A stretch of 58,456 bases of DNA from Desulfobacterales bacterium. GTDB taxonomy: Bacteria; Desulfobacterota; Desulfobacteria; Desulfobacterales; Desulfosalsimonadaceae. The notes under the pieces are model-generated. The model saw only the letters and a program-made list of their open reading frames with translations. It did no database searches and was not told where the DNA came from. The stretch lies in contig JAGXKN010000019.1 in NCBI GenBank assembly GCA_018335195.1, forward strand, positions 1 through 58,456. Direction: 5' to 3'. Positions 8,676-17,073 of this stretch are shown in pieces (positions within the stretch are counted from its first letter, which is position 1; each line of letters starts with the position of its first letter). A program made the translations under genes and the position numbers.

Positions 8676-8968
8676 ATAAACTTAAATTCCATTCATGATT
8701 CAGTCAATTCCTGCTTATCCTTTCTCGTATACAAAATATATGTCCCGAGATCAACACGATTCCCAGAACCAAAGTTGATCGTCCCGTAAAAAAGCAACAA
8801 GGATCATTGACCTTATGAAAATCGGCCGTGCAGGCGCTACCGGAAATGGCCGGCGGTATGGCGGAGTGGTTTGCGCAGATGCACCGGGCGCGGCAAGCCA
8901 GAAGCATATGCGCGTACTTTCCCGTGGTCTCGTCGCGAAAACCAGGAAAACAGGCACGCACGACAACT
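8676..8968. other. Non-coding gap between cooC and the LpoA-like gene
   Basis: This is 293 bp. Frames here are short, overlap the cooC end and show no recognisable protein. I see no hairpin with a T-run directly after cooC. Confidence 0.5.
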
Positions 8969-9751
8969 TCAGTCGTTATGGATCGTTTTCGCCTTTTCAG
9001 CTGATTCCACCAGCCACGCGGCCAGGGCCGCGGCTGTTTCATTGACCTGTTCAATGGGACGGCCCCGGAGGCTGGACAAAAACAGCGCATTGTCCTTGGG
9101 AATTTTGGCCACAACGTGTTCGGCATCCAGGTGCTCCAGGATCAGCGCTTCGACTTCAGCCTCGTTTTTGTTGATGACATAATAAACCGGCTTGCCTGCA
9201 TTATCGGCCATCTCCCGCATTTTTTCAGCCAGCTTCAGCGATTCGGCAGTTGGGTCCACCACCCCGATCACCACGTCTCCCTGGGCGATCACCCCCCGGC
9301 CGAAATGCTCCACTCCGGCCTCGGTGTCCACGATCACGATTTCGTTGTGGCCAAGCACCAGACTGGAAAGAAACCGGTTGGCCAGCATGCCCATCGGACA
9401 GGCACATCCTTCCCCGAAATGATGAATCTTGCCGATGGAAACCACCCGGATGCCGCCGATCTGCGAGACGCACTCGGGTGCAATATCTTCGGTATTCTGC
9501 TCTTTATCAAAAATCCCCTCGTTGTCTGACGGAAAATTCGCGTTGAGCTTCTGCTTGAAACCCTTTTTGCCGCCAAAGCTTTCCATCAGGTCCATTGGCG
9601 GATCCACCCCGATTAAGTGCGGAATGCCGAAATTGGATTCATCCGCATCCACCAGCAGAACCCGCCGGCCCATGGTGTCAAAAGCCCGTGCCAGCATCAC
9701 CGAAAGGGTGCTTTTGCCGCATCCGCCTTTTCCACAAACCAATATTTTCAT
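8969..9751 (-). CDS. cooC: CooC/AcsF-type nickel-insertion ATPase for CO dehydrogenase
   Basis: This is a 260-residue MinD/SIMIBI-class ATPase that matures the Ni-Fe-S C-cluster of CO dehydrogenase. The deviant Walker A motif CGKGGCGKST (residues 6-15), the DADESN loop (about 35-40), Walker B-like IVIVDTEAGVEHFGRG and a CACPMG pair of cysteines (about residue 115, the CXC metal site that bridges the dimer) are all present. It is the last gene of the acs locus but is separated from acsE by a terminator and 446 bp. It may therefore be partly independently expressed. The start ATG has an AAGGA site. Confidence 0.9.
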   Translation of the reverse strand: MKILVCGKGGCGKSTLSVMLARAFDTMGRRVLLVDADESNFGIPHLIGVDPPMDLMESFGGKKGFKQKLNANFPSDNEGIFDKEQNTEDIAPECVSQIGGIRVVSIGKIHHFGEGCACPMGMLANRFLSSLVLGHNEIVIVDTEAGVEHFGRGVIAQGDVVIGVVDPTAESLKLAEKMREMADNAGKPVYYVINKNEAEVEALILEHLDAEHVVAKIPKDNALFLSSLRGRPIEQVNETAAALAAWLVESAEKAKTIHND

Positions 9752-9862
9752 TGCATATCCTTTCTGTATTCAGACAAAGGTCCCGTCTCCTGCCGAAGCA
9801 GGAAACCTTCGTGGCTTATTTTTTTCAGCGTAATTTACTGTTTCATTGAAGTCCGGTACACA

Positions 9863-10027
9863 TCAACAGGTTGACTCATCTTTTGCCTGCCGGGGGGCCG
9901 GCTTCGTCCTTCCACGGCAGCCCGGACATTCCGAAAGCAAAGATATGGGTAACCAACAGCACCCCACGCCCAGGATAATAATGCCCGAGACCGGATAGCC
10001 TTCATACAGAATATCAAACTCCTTCAT
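9863..10027 (-). CDS. Possible small membrane-associated protein, unrecognised
   Basis: A 54-codon frame starts MKEFDILYEGYPVSGIIIL, has one hydrophobic stretch (GIIILGVGCCWLPISLL) and a CPGC pair, and ends in a charged tail. It lies inside the acs locus on the same strand. There is no good ribosome-binding site before the ATG and I do not recognise a family. It may be chance. Confidence 0.25.
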   Translation of the reverse strand: MKEFDILYEGYPVSGIIILGVGCCWLPISLLSECPGCRGRTKPAPRQAKDESTC

Positions 10028-10064
10028 ATGGTCAACTGAATTTCAAACCACGAGGCAGGGGCAA

Positions 10065-10100
10065 GCACACAGGTTCGCCACTACGGATATACAATTATCA
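10065..10100. repeat. Degenerate copy of the 41827-41880 repeat
   Basis: The stretch reads GGGGCAAGCACACAGGTTCG and onward to CTACGGATAT and ATGTCTGTAT. It matches, with scattered changes, the right arm and downstream flank of the inverted repeat at 41827-41880. Confidence 0.6.
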
Positions 10101-10124
10101 ATGTCTGTATCCTTTTGAAAAAAC

Positions 10125-10161
10125 AAAAGCCCCTCTCCGCATTCACGGAGATGGGGCTTTT
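10125..10161 (-). terminator. Rho-independent terminator after acsE
   Basis: AAAAGCCCC with a 16-bp stem closes over a short loop and ends in GGGGCTTTT. The minus strand continues with GTTTTTTC. It lies 37 bp past the acsE stop and should end the acs transcript before cooC. The A/T flanks make it usable in both directions. Confidence 0.85.
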
Positions 10162-10197
10162 AGCGATGCATAATCGCGGAGGGGGATTTTCTGAAAA

Positions 10198-11082
10198 CTA
10201 CAGCTCCAGCCAGGAATCAGAGTAGAGCTTTCGGCCCAGGATTACATCCACGGTCTTGACATAGTCTGCCAGTTCCTTGGGGTGCTCGCTGGCATCGGTT
10301 TCTCCGTCCATGGCCTTTTGGATTACGTCCACGATCTCGGGGTGCTGGCCCTTGGCAATGGCAGTGAGTTTTTCGTCCAGGGGATCGGAGATCACCGAAT
10401 ACATGCCGTAGCGCTCCAGCATGACCATGTAGGTCTGGTTGAGTATGGGACGCAGATGAGCCGGCGGGCCGTTGGAAATGTTGGACAGGCCGCAGGTGCT
10501 CTTGGCGCCCGGGGCGATATCCTGGAGCATGGCGTAAAAGTTCATCAGGCTGACCAGCTGATCCTGCTGGATATTGACCGGCGTAACAATGCCGTCGACC
10601 CAGATCCGGTCATTTTCAATGCCGGCCTCGTTGGCCGCATAAACCAGTTCCACGCACAGGGCGGCGCGCTCGTTTTCATCCCTGGGAAGACCTTCCGGTC
10701 CCCACAGCAGGGCGATAAAATCGGCATTATATTCCGCGGCCACCGGCAACATCTTTTCGTAGCGCTCCGGCCGGCACATAATGGAGTTGATCAGCGGCGG
10801 CTGTTCGGTTTTCTGGTAAACCTTTAACCCCTCGGCAATGGCGTCGATATTGGAGGTATCAAGCACCAGGGGCAGATCCACAACTTCCTGGACGGTCTGG
10901 ACGATCCACGGCATCAATTCCGCGCCCTCCTTCTTGGCCGGCCCCAGGTTGATGTCAATATAATCCATCCCCTTTTCCTTCTGGAGCTTGGCCTCTTCCT
11001 GGATCGGGCCGGGATCGCGATCTTTCATCGCCTGGCCGACCTTTTTGGACATTACATTCAAACTCTCGCCGATTAACAGCAT
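10198..11082 (-). CDS. acsE: Methyltetrahydrofolate:corrinoid/iron-sulfur protein methyltransferase
   Basis: This is a 294-residue TIM-barrel (pterin-binding) enzyme. It moves the methyl group from methyl-tetrahydrofolate to the cobalt of the corrinoid iron-sulfur protein AcsCD. Seen are LLIGESLNVMS at the N-terminus, the pterin-site block MDYIDINLGPAKKEG, LVLDTSN, and the STCGLSNISNG loop. The frame is open further upstream, but I chose the ATG at 11080-11082 because AAGGGAGG lies 6 bp before it and the family starts MLLIGE. It is the last gene before the operon terminator. Confidence 0.93.
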   Translation of the reverse strand: MLLIGESLNVMSKKVGQAMKDRDPGPIQEEAKLQKEKGMDYIDINLGPAKKEGAELMPWIVQTVQEVVDLPLVLDTSNIDAIAEGLKVYQKTEQPPLINSIMCRPERYEKMLPVAAEYNADFIALLWGPEGLPRDENERAALCVELVYAANEAGIENDRIWVDGIVTPVNIQQDQLVSLMNFYAMLQDIAPGAKSTCGLSNISNGPPAHLRPILNQTYMVMLERYGMYSVISDPLDEKLTAIAKGQHPEIVDVIQKAMDGETDASEHPKELADYVKTVDVILGRKLYSDSWLEL

Positions 11083-11146
11083 GGAAAACCTCCCTTGGGT
11101 TGATGCGGTACCGGCAAACACCGACGGCACCGCGTCATATCATCGA

Positions 11147-12490
11147 TTATTGCCTTTGCTTCAGAAATGACGGAAGGTGCGGGGCTTCCCGCGGCCCCAC
11201 CGTAATGGTCCAATCCGGAAGCTCTTCTTCGATTTCACCGGTGATGGCGGCCGCATAGCCCGGAATGATCAATTCCTTGTTCTTCACCTTCTCCGTAATG
11301 CCGCTCTTCTTGACAAACATGCCCACATCATCGCCGGCGAATTTACCGGCCGCCCAGGCCGTTAACACGGACAATCCTTCAGTATCCTTGACCAGCAGCC
11401 AGGCCGGAACCTTGCTGCCCTCGATCTCACCGGATACAATAAAGTAGGTCAGGGCAAAGTTGGTGGTGATCAGGACCGGGGAATTCTCGTCCGGATTGCC
11501 GATGGGGTATATATCCTCCACAACGGTCATGGGCCGCTGCGGGTCGGTGAAGATATTGAGCCGCTCCAGCAGGAGCGCAAACAGGGTTTCGCTGGAAAAA
11601 TCCGACATCACGCAGATGGCGCCGTACTTGGCGATGAACATGGAGGCCACCATGGCCTCGGTTTCCAGGTTGGCGGCCATCTCGCATGGAAATACAATGG
11701 TGGGATATCCCACCGAGCGATTATTGTTCTTCAGGGCCGCCCGCCGGATATGCGTCTGGTCTTCATAGGCCTGCTTGACATCCCGGGAACTCGAGTCGAT
11801 CACCATTTTCTTAAAACCCTGGTCCCGGAGTTTGTCGGTCATCTCGCCCAAGCCTTCGATGGAATCCGCCTTAATGGTCAGCGGCAGGTCATTTTCCGTA
11901 GCCAGAGCGGAAAAATCGTCAAAACTGTCCTTGGTGGCCGCATAAATCAGGGGGTTCTTGAACTTGCAGGCATCCACCCCGGCCTTCATCACATCCAGAT
12001 TGCCTGACATCAAAATGAGATTGAATTCCGAAGTCTCGGCAATCTTTTTGGCCTTTGCGGCAAACGCATCCTTGTCCCCGTTAACATCTTCCAAAGCCAC
12101 GAGCTCGGGGCGCAGCGTAAAGCCCACCCGCTCGAACTGAAATGCATTCCAAATCTTGAGCTTCTTGTCCAGTTCACCGTCGTCCATGTCTGACTTGACT
12201 TTTGCCGCCAGGGCCGTGGGATTGAAAAAGGTTTTTTCATGTCGGTACAGGACCGTTTCCCCGCCGACTGTGCGCGCACGGACGCCCTTGCCGATCTGGA
12301 CCGGAAGGATGGGCGGGGCCGAGGCTTCTGCCAGCTGTTCCCGGGCTTCATCCGAGACATAAGGACAGGCGTCGAGCTCTGCCTTGCCGGCGGCCAGCTG
12401 CATGGCAAACGCAAGACACGTGGGGAACCCGCATTCCTTACAGTTGGTCTGCGGCAGCATTTTGAATATCTGAATTCCGGTTAGTGCCAT
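11147..12490 (-). CDS. acsC: Corrinoid/iron-sulfur protein large subunit (CODH/ACS gamma)
   Basis: This is a 447-residue subunit of the corrinoid iron-sulfur protein that carries the methyl group from AcsE to the A-cluster of acetyl-CoA synthase. The N-terminal [4Fe-4S] domain has Cys17, Cys20, Cys25 and Cys42 in NCKECGFPTC and DACPY. This is followed by a TIM-barrel domain (ALEDVNGD, NLILMSGN) and a C-terminal corrinoid-binding domain (VLITTNFALTYFIVSGEIEG). The ATG has a GAGGAG site. It follows acsB by 90 bp, in which a strong hairpin sits. Confidence 0.93.
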   Translation of the reverse strand: MALTGIQIFKMLPQTNCKECGFPTCLAFAMQLAAGKAELDACPYVSDEAREQLAEASAPPILPVQIGKGVRARTVGGETVLYRHEKTFFNPTALAAKVKSDMDDGELDKKLKIWNAFQFERVGFTLRPELVALEDVNGDKDAFAAKAKKIAETSEFNLILMSGNLDVMKAGVDACKFKNPLIYAATKDSFDDFSALATENDLPLTIKADSIEGLGEMTDKLRDQGFKKMVIDSSSRDVKQAYEDQTHIRRAALKNNNRSVGYPTIVFPCEMAANLETEAMVASMFIAKYGAICVMSDFSSETLFALLLERLNIFTDPQRPMTVVEDIYPIGNPDENSPVLITTNFALTYFIVSGEIEGSKVPAWLLVKDTEGLSVLTAWAAGKFAGDDVGMFVKKSGITEKVKNKELIIPGYAAAITGEIEEELPDWTITVGPREAPHLPSFLKQRQ

Positions 12491-12532
12491 TTTTTTCTCC
12501 TCGTTGTACGCTATCCAAAAATTAAACCCGAT

Positions 12533-12564
12533 CGGTTCAGGGCCGGCTGCCCGGCCCTGAACCG
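12533..12564 (-). promoter_or_regulatory. Strong intercistronic hairpin between acsB and acsC
   Basis: A perfect 14-bp stem (12533-12546 with 12551-12564; CGGTTCAGGGCCGG and its complement) closes on a 4-nt loop. It lies 17 bp after acsB and 43 bp before acsC. On the minus strand the U-run comes only about 6-12 nt later, so it is not a standard terminator. It may stabilise the upstream mRNA or attenuate acsC. Confidence 0.7.
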
Positions 12565-12580
12565 GATTTTTCTGCTGACA

Positions 12581-14815
12581 TCAGCCCACAATGGATTCCA
12601 TCTTCAGGGCCGGATGATCCTTTTCCTTGAGAAAATCCAGGATTTCCTCTTCTGTGGTGCCAACGCTCTCGTCTGCGATCTTGTCGTAAAAATCGGGCTC
12701 GCCCAGTTCTTGTGCCCGGGCGTCGATTCTGTCCTTGATCTCTTCCTTGAGCATCTTGGGCAGCCAGACCACCCGGAGCAGGCCGCCTTCATCCATTTCC
12801 GGCGGACCGTCGCCCCGGATGAACTTGCGCTGGGTAACGTTAAACTTGGAATGTCCAACAAACCCGGGGGTCATGGCGCCGCCGCCAACAGTGCCGGCCA
12901 GCGTGGTGAACTTCATCCCGCAGGGACTCTCTCCGGTATACTCCCGGTTGACAGTCATCACGCCGTTGCATGTGGGCAGCACGGCCGCAATACACTCGCA
13001 GCAACCACAGGTGGTCATGGGTTCGTGAACGATGGAGTAGAAGTTGTAGCCTTCCACCGCACCCCGGGAGGCCTGCTTGACAAACTCATCCACGCCTTCC
13101 CAGCGGCCAAGGCGCGGATCCTTGGTCTCGCCCTTCTTGATGGGCTGGTTCGGGCCGGTGGGATTGATCTCGTAGGAAGCCCGGCAGTCCATCCAGTTAT
13201 ATGCGCCGCACAGGCCGGTGCGCTCCGGGGAAATTGAACAGACATGGTTCGGTGCAAAGGACTGGCAGAGCGTACAGGAGTAGTAGGTCTCCACATCCTC
13301 GTCCCTCATGTTTTCCACACGCTCGTCGCGCTGTTTGTATTCCGCCCGGGCCCGCTCGGTCATCTTGTCCACGTCTTCCTTCTTGGTGTAAAGCGTAACC
13401 TGGACCTTATCGAGCACCTTGCCGAAATCCTGGTGCATCTTGGCATGCAGCACCGTGCCGATGTCCTTTAAGGTAAAGCCTTTTTCCACGGCCGACTTGC
13501 TCACGCGGATCCAGGAGATATCCCGCTGGCCGATGTGCATCACGCCCTGGATGTAATTGACCAGATGGTGGATCTGTCGTTCCAGGATCGGCTCAAAGTC
13601 TGTCTGGAACTCCCGGCCGGCGATCTGAACATAAATTCCCAGCGGGAGGGTGTCGCCTTCGTTGATATCGGTGATATCCTTGCCCACCACTTCGACCTTG
13701 CCGTCTTCGATTTCCTTCATTTCAGCCATCTTGGCAAGCTCGGTGCACTGGGTCTTTCCGCCGCCCATCTGGGAGTGCAGGTCCTTGCCCCGCACGCGCT
13801 CGCCCTCATAGGCCGGTCCGAACGAACAGGGAATCTCAATCTCGGAGACCTGCACCTTCAGGCCGCGAACTTCCACGGAGCGCTGAACGATTTCGTCATG
13901 CGGAACGTTGGCCACCACGTGCTCGTAGGTGCAGATGCCCGTGGGCAGAATTTCGGGAATGTCGGTATCCGCCAGGGTTGGAAAACCCCAGTTCACGCAG
14001 CCGGCTGCGGCCACGCCCCACTCGGTACCGATGTCGCCCAGGGCGTTAACAAATGCAAAAATCCGGTCCTTGTTGTACTTGAGGATCTTCTTGTAGTCGC
14101 CGGGCTGCAGGCCGCCGAAAGCCATGGCGGCCCGGTTGGCAAAGCCCAGGGCAAACACCGCAGAGGAGATATCCGGGCCGAAGGGCACAATGCGGGTGTT
14201 CCACCCGATCTGCACATCGGCTTCCATGAGCTGGTCGATAATCGAAATCCCCCGATGCCGGGCGGCACAGAAAATATAAAGATTGCGCTTCTGGTATTCC
14301 TCCACGATCATCTTGGCGGTTTCCGGATCCGGTGCAGCGCCGACAATCGCGGCAAAACCCGGGGCGGAGCCGTCCACGAATTCGACACCGCGCTTTCGCA
14401 GGATGATATCATCTGCCGGACCCAGCCATATCTTGCCGTTTTCAATATCCGGATCCTCGTACGGATAGTAAAACTCCGGGTCTTGCACCACCCGCAGGCC
14501 TTCCTTGATTTCATAGGCCAGAATTGCCGCCATGCCGGCATCCAGCAAGGGGCCGAGAAACGGCAGGTGATTTTTGCCCTTAATATGGGGCGGCAGCAGC
14601 TTGCGGGCAAATTCCAGCGGTTTTTTCATATCCTCCAGGGTTTCCACTTTCAGCCCGGTCAGTGAATAAATCACCGGCAGGAAATACCCGGTATTGGGAA
14701 ATTCGACCTTGGTGGACGCATCATAGCTCTTCAAGGCCTTGTCCAGTTCCCCTTCGACCTGGGAGACAACTTTATAGCCGCCCTGAATGGCAGCAAACGC
14801 GATTAATTTAGACAT
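12581..14815 (-). CDS. acsB: CO-methylating acetyl-CoA synthase (CODH/ACS catalytic subunit, A-cluster)
   Basis: This is a 744-residue enzyme that joins a methyl group, CO and CoA into acetyl-CoA. The A-cluster ligands are visible: the CTLCQSFAPNHVC segment and LCGAYNW give the four cysteines of the [4Fe-4S] part. The TTCGCCECI motif gives the Cys-Gly-Cys that holds the distal nickel. Length is close to the characterised bacterial AcsB (about 730). The short archaeal CdhC form is excluded by the N-terminal CODH-binding domain. It lies between acsA and acsC, with the ATG preceded by AGGAGG. Confidence 0.96.
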   Translation of the reverse strand: MSKLIAFAAIQGGYKVVSQVEGELDKALKSYDASTKVEFPNTGYFLPVIYSLTGLKVETLEDMKKPLEFARKLLPPHIKGKNHLPFLGPLLDAGMAAILAYEIKEGLRVVQDPEFYYPYEDPDIENGKIWLGPADDIILRKRGVEFVDGSAPGFAAIVGAAPDPETAKMIVEEYQKRNLYIFCAARHRGISIIDQLMEADVQIGWNTRIVPFGPDISSAVFALGFANRAAMAFGGLQPGDYKKILKYNKDRIFAFVNALGDIGTEWGVAAAGCVNWGFPTLADTDIPEILPTGICTYEHVVANVPHDEIVQRSVEVRGLKVQVSEIEIPCSFGPAYEGERVRGKDLHSQMGGGKTQCTELAKMAEMKEIEDGKVEVVGKDITDINEGDTLPLGIYVQIAGREFQTDFEPILERQIHHLVNYIQGVMHIGQRDISWIRVSKSAVEKGFTLKDIGTVLHAKMHQDFGKVLDKVQVTLYTKKEDVDKMTERARAEYKQRDERVENMRDEDVETYYSCTLCQSFAPNHVCSISPERTGLCGAYNWMDCRASYEINPTGPNQPIKKGETKDPRLGRWEGVDEFVKQASRGAVEGYNFYSIVHEPMTTCGCCECIAAVLPTCNGVMTVNREYTGESPCGMKFTTLAGTVGGGAMTPGFVGHSKFNVTQRKFIRGDGPPEMDEGGLLRVVWLPKMLKEEIKDRIDARAQELGEPDFYDKIADESVGTTEEEILDFLKEKDHPALKMESIVG

Positions 14816-14905
14816 ACAGTCCTCCTTCGTTGAGGATTTGATTTTGCTTTATCATATACCTTTTATATATCAGGATATCTTTGTTCCCTTTTTTCCGGAT
14901 ACGCA

Positions 14906-16936
14906 TCAGGCTTCAAGCTGCTGGCGGTCTGCCATGTCCATGAGCACGCGCTCGCGGGCCTTGTCAATGCCCAGGGCCTTGCGCTTGGCGTCGATTTGGG
15001 CGATCATCTTATGGGCGTGCTTGATCGGATCCGTTTCAAAATCCCACATGCCGCCGTACATCTTCTCCATCTCCTTGAACAGGAAATCCTGGAAGACCGG
15101 CGCCCCACTGGTGGGGAAGGTCACGCCAAACACAGTGTAAACGCCGGAAGAAACAAAATACTGGCCGATGGAAATGGCCTTTTCACTCATCCATTCCGGG
15201 GCGCTTCCGGCTGCGGGCAGCTCGGAGATATCGTTGCCCAGGCCGCCGGCATTGACCACTTCCGTGGCTGCCAGCAGAATCCGGCTGTTATCCACGCAGG
15301 ACCCCATGTGCAGCACGGGCGGAATTCCCACGGTTTCACAAACCTCGGCCAATCCGGCTCCGCAGTAGACACCCGCGGCTTCGGGGGTCAGCAGGCCTTC
15401 CATGGCGCAGGCAATACCGTTGCAGCCGGTGGTCAGCACGATCACGTCGTTCTTGATCAATTCCTTGACAACTTCAATGTGGCCTTCGTTGTGTTTGGTC
15501 CGTGCGTTGTTGCATCCCACCACGCCGGCAATGCCGCGAATCCGGCCGTTAATGATGTTGTCATTCAGGGTGTAATAATCGCCCCGGAAGGTGCCGCCCA
15601 GGTGATACTGGATGGATTCCACGCCAAAGCCGGCGATCTGGGTGGCCTTGTGCTTCGGAATCATGACCTCGGGGCCGCGGTTTTCAAAGTTGTCAATAGC
15701 CATTTTCACGATGCGCTTGGCATCTTCCATGGCATAGTGCTCATCAAACTCGATATGGATGACGTTGTCCTGCTCCATCCTGGCAATGGGATGTGTAGTG
15801 ATCAGCTTGGTATGGAAGCACTTGGATACGTTGGCCAAGTTCTGGAAAATGCACTGAACGTCGACAACCATGGCATCGCAGGCGCCGGTGATAATGGCCA
15901 GTTCCTGCTGCAGGAAGGTGGCTGCCGGCGGAATACCATGGCGCTGGAGGATTTCATTGGCTGTGCAGCAGATGCCGCTGAGCTGAATGCCCTTGGCGCC
16001 CTTTTCCTTGGCGTAATCGACCATCTCCTTGGACTGGGCCGCAGCCACGATCATCTCTGAGAGAATCGGTTCATGACCGTGGACGATCAGGTTGACGTGA
16101 TCCTGCTTCATGACGCCCAGATTTGCCTCGGACTGCAGGGGATAAGGGGTATCAAACAGAATGTCCTGGAGATCGGTGGCCAGCATGGAGCCGCCCCAGC
16201 CATCTGCGATGGCCGCGCGTACGCCCTGCCGCATAAGGTTTTTGTAATCCTGGTCCACGCCGATATGGGTCCGGTGCATGATTTCCACGATTTCCCGGTC
16301 AATGTTTCTGGGAACCACACCCTGCTTTTCCCATTTTTCATACAGCGCCTTGGGCGCGCGCTTGAGGTAAAGCAGTTCACCGTCAGGCTTGCCCCACTCG
16401 GCTATGGCCTTTTCACCGACCTCGACTGCGATCTCCTCGGGATCCCGGTCCTTGGTTTCACCGTCGACTTCCACGGTGGTGGCCACGTCCAGGGCTTCCG
16501 CCACCTGAATCAGCTTATCGATATCCTTGATCTTGTAGTCTTCGTTTTCCTTGCGGGCAGCCGACAGAAAAACTTCAGCCACGCCCCGGCCGTGATCCGA
16601 GTGCGCAGCCGCACCGCCTGCGATCATCCGGATGAAATTCCGGGCGGCAATGGTGTTGGCGCTTGCACCGCAAAGCCCCTTGCGGGTATCTTCGCCTTCG
16701 ATGCCGCTTTTGGGCAACGGCAGGCGGCAGGGACCCATGCCGCAGTTCTTGCAGCAGGTGCCCTGGGCACCGATATTACAGGGCTTCATGCTCTCAGCCC
16801 GGTCAAAAACGGTATCAATGCCCAGTTTCTGGGCGCGTGCAATCAACTCCTGAGAGGCGAGATCAATGGTCGCCGCTTTCGGATCAGCCACCTTTTCTTT
16901 TTTCGGCGCCGCCTTTTTTTCTTTTTCTTCTGCCAT
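14906..16936 (-). CDS. acsA: Ni-Fe-S carbon monoxide dehydrogenase catalytic subunit
   Basis: This is a 676-residue CooS/AcsA-type enzyme that interconverts CO2 and CO, feeding CO to AcsB. The D- and B-cluster cysteines lie in PCNIGAQGTCCKNCGMGPC (about residues 53-71) with GLCGAS later. C-cluster ligands fall in IVHGHEPILSEM, VDVQCIF, GVVGCNN, TTGCNGIACAM, YCGAGLA and HMGSC. The first 25 residues are unusual: MAEEKEKKAAPKKEK, a lysine-rich leader that echoes the tail of AcsD. A GAGGAGG site precedes the ATG. Confidence 0.95.
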   Translation of the reverse strand: MAEEKEKKAAPKKEKVADPKAATIDLASQELIARAQKLGIDTVFDRAESMKPCNIGAQGTCCKNCGMGPCRLPLPKSGIEGEDTRKGLCGASANTIAARNFIRMIAGGAAAHSDHGRGVAEVFLSAARKENEDYKIKDIDKLIQVAEALDVATTVEVDGETKDRDPEEIAVEVGEKAIAEWGKPDGELLYLKRAPKALYEKWEKQGVVPRNIDREIVEIMHRTHIGVDQDYKNLMRQGVRAAIADGWGGSMLATDLQDILFDTPYPLQSEANLGVMKQDHVNLIVHGHEPILSEMIVAAAQSKEMVDYAKEKGAKGIQLSGICCTANEILQRHGIPPAATFLQQELAIITGACDAMVVDVQCIFQNLANVSKCFHTKLITTHPIARMEQDNVIHIEFDEHYAMEDAKRIVKMAIDNFENRGPEVMIPKHKATQIAGFGVESIQYHLGGTFRGDYYTLNDNIINGRIRGIAGVVGCNNARTKHNEGHIEVVKELIKNDVIVLTTGCNGIACAMEGLLTPEAAGVYCGAGLAEVCETVGIPPVLHMGSCVDNSRILLAATEVVNAGGLGNDISELPAAGSAPEWMSEKAISIGQYFVSSGVYTVFGVTFPTSGAPVFQDFLFKEMEKMYGGMWDFETDPIKHAHKMIAQIDAKRKALGIDKARERVLMDMADRQQLEA

Positions 16937-17073
16937 CAGAGGTTCCTCCTCTTGTTCATTAGATATTCGGCAAGTTCATATCCCGCGCCATTTCTCCAGA
17001 CAAGTTTTCCGGAAGTCCTCCGGGTGGTGCGGGCGATGCTCGCTGTGCCTTTGAATTACAGCTTTCGATATCT

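Larger units (their letters stand above)
9752..10197. other. Intergenic region between acsE and cooC
   Basis: This is 446 bp. It holds the acsE terminator (10125-10161), a degenerate dispersed repeat (about 10065-10100), one weak 54-codon frame (9863-10027) and a small hairpin (TCCTGC/GCAGGA near 9790) in the cooC leader. No clear gene is seen. Confidence 0.6.

Noticed and set aside
8704-9126. Minus-strand frame of 140 codons after cooC
   Set aside because: It overlaps cooC in another frame and has no family resemblance.
13535-14665. Long antisense frame of 376 codons on the plus strand
   Set aside because: It lies wholly opposite acsB, has no domain, and reflects the high GC of the third codon positions of acsB.
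14996-16060. Antisense frame of 354 codons opposite acsA
   Set aside because: It is the reverse reading of CO dehydrogenase and has no independent signal.
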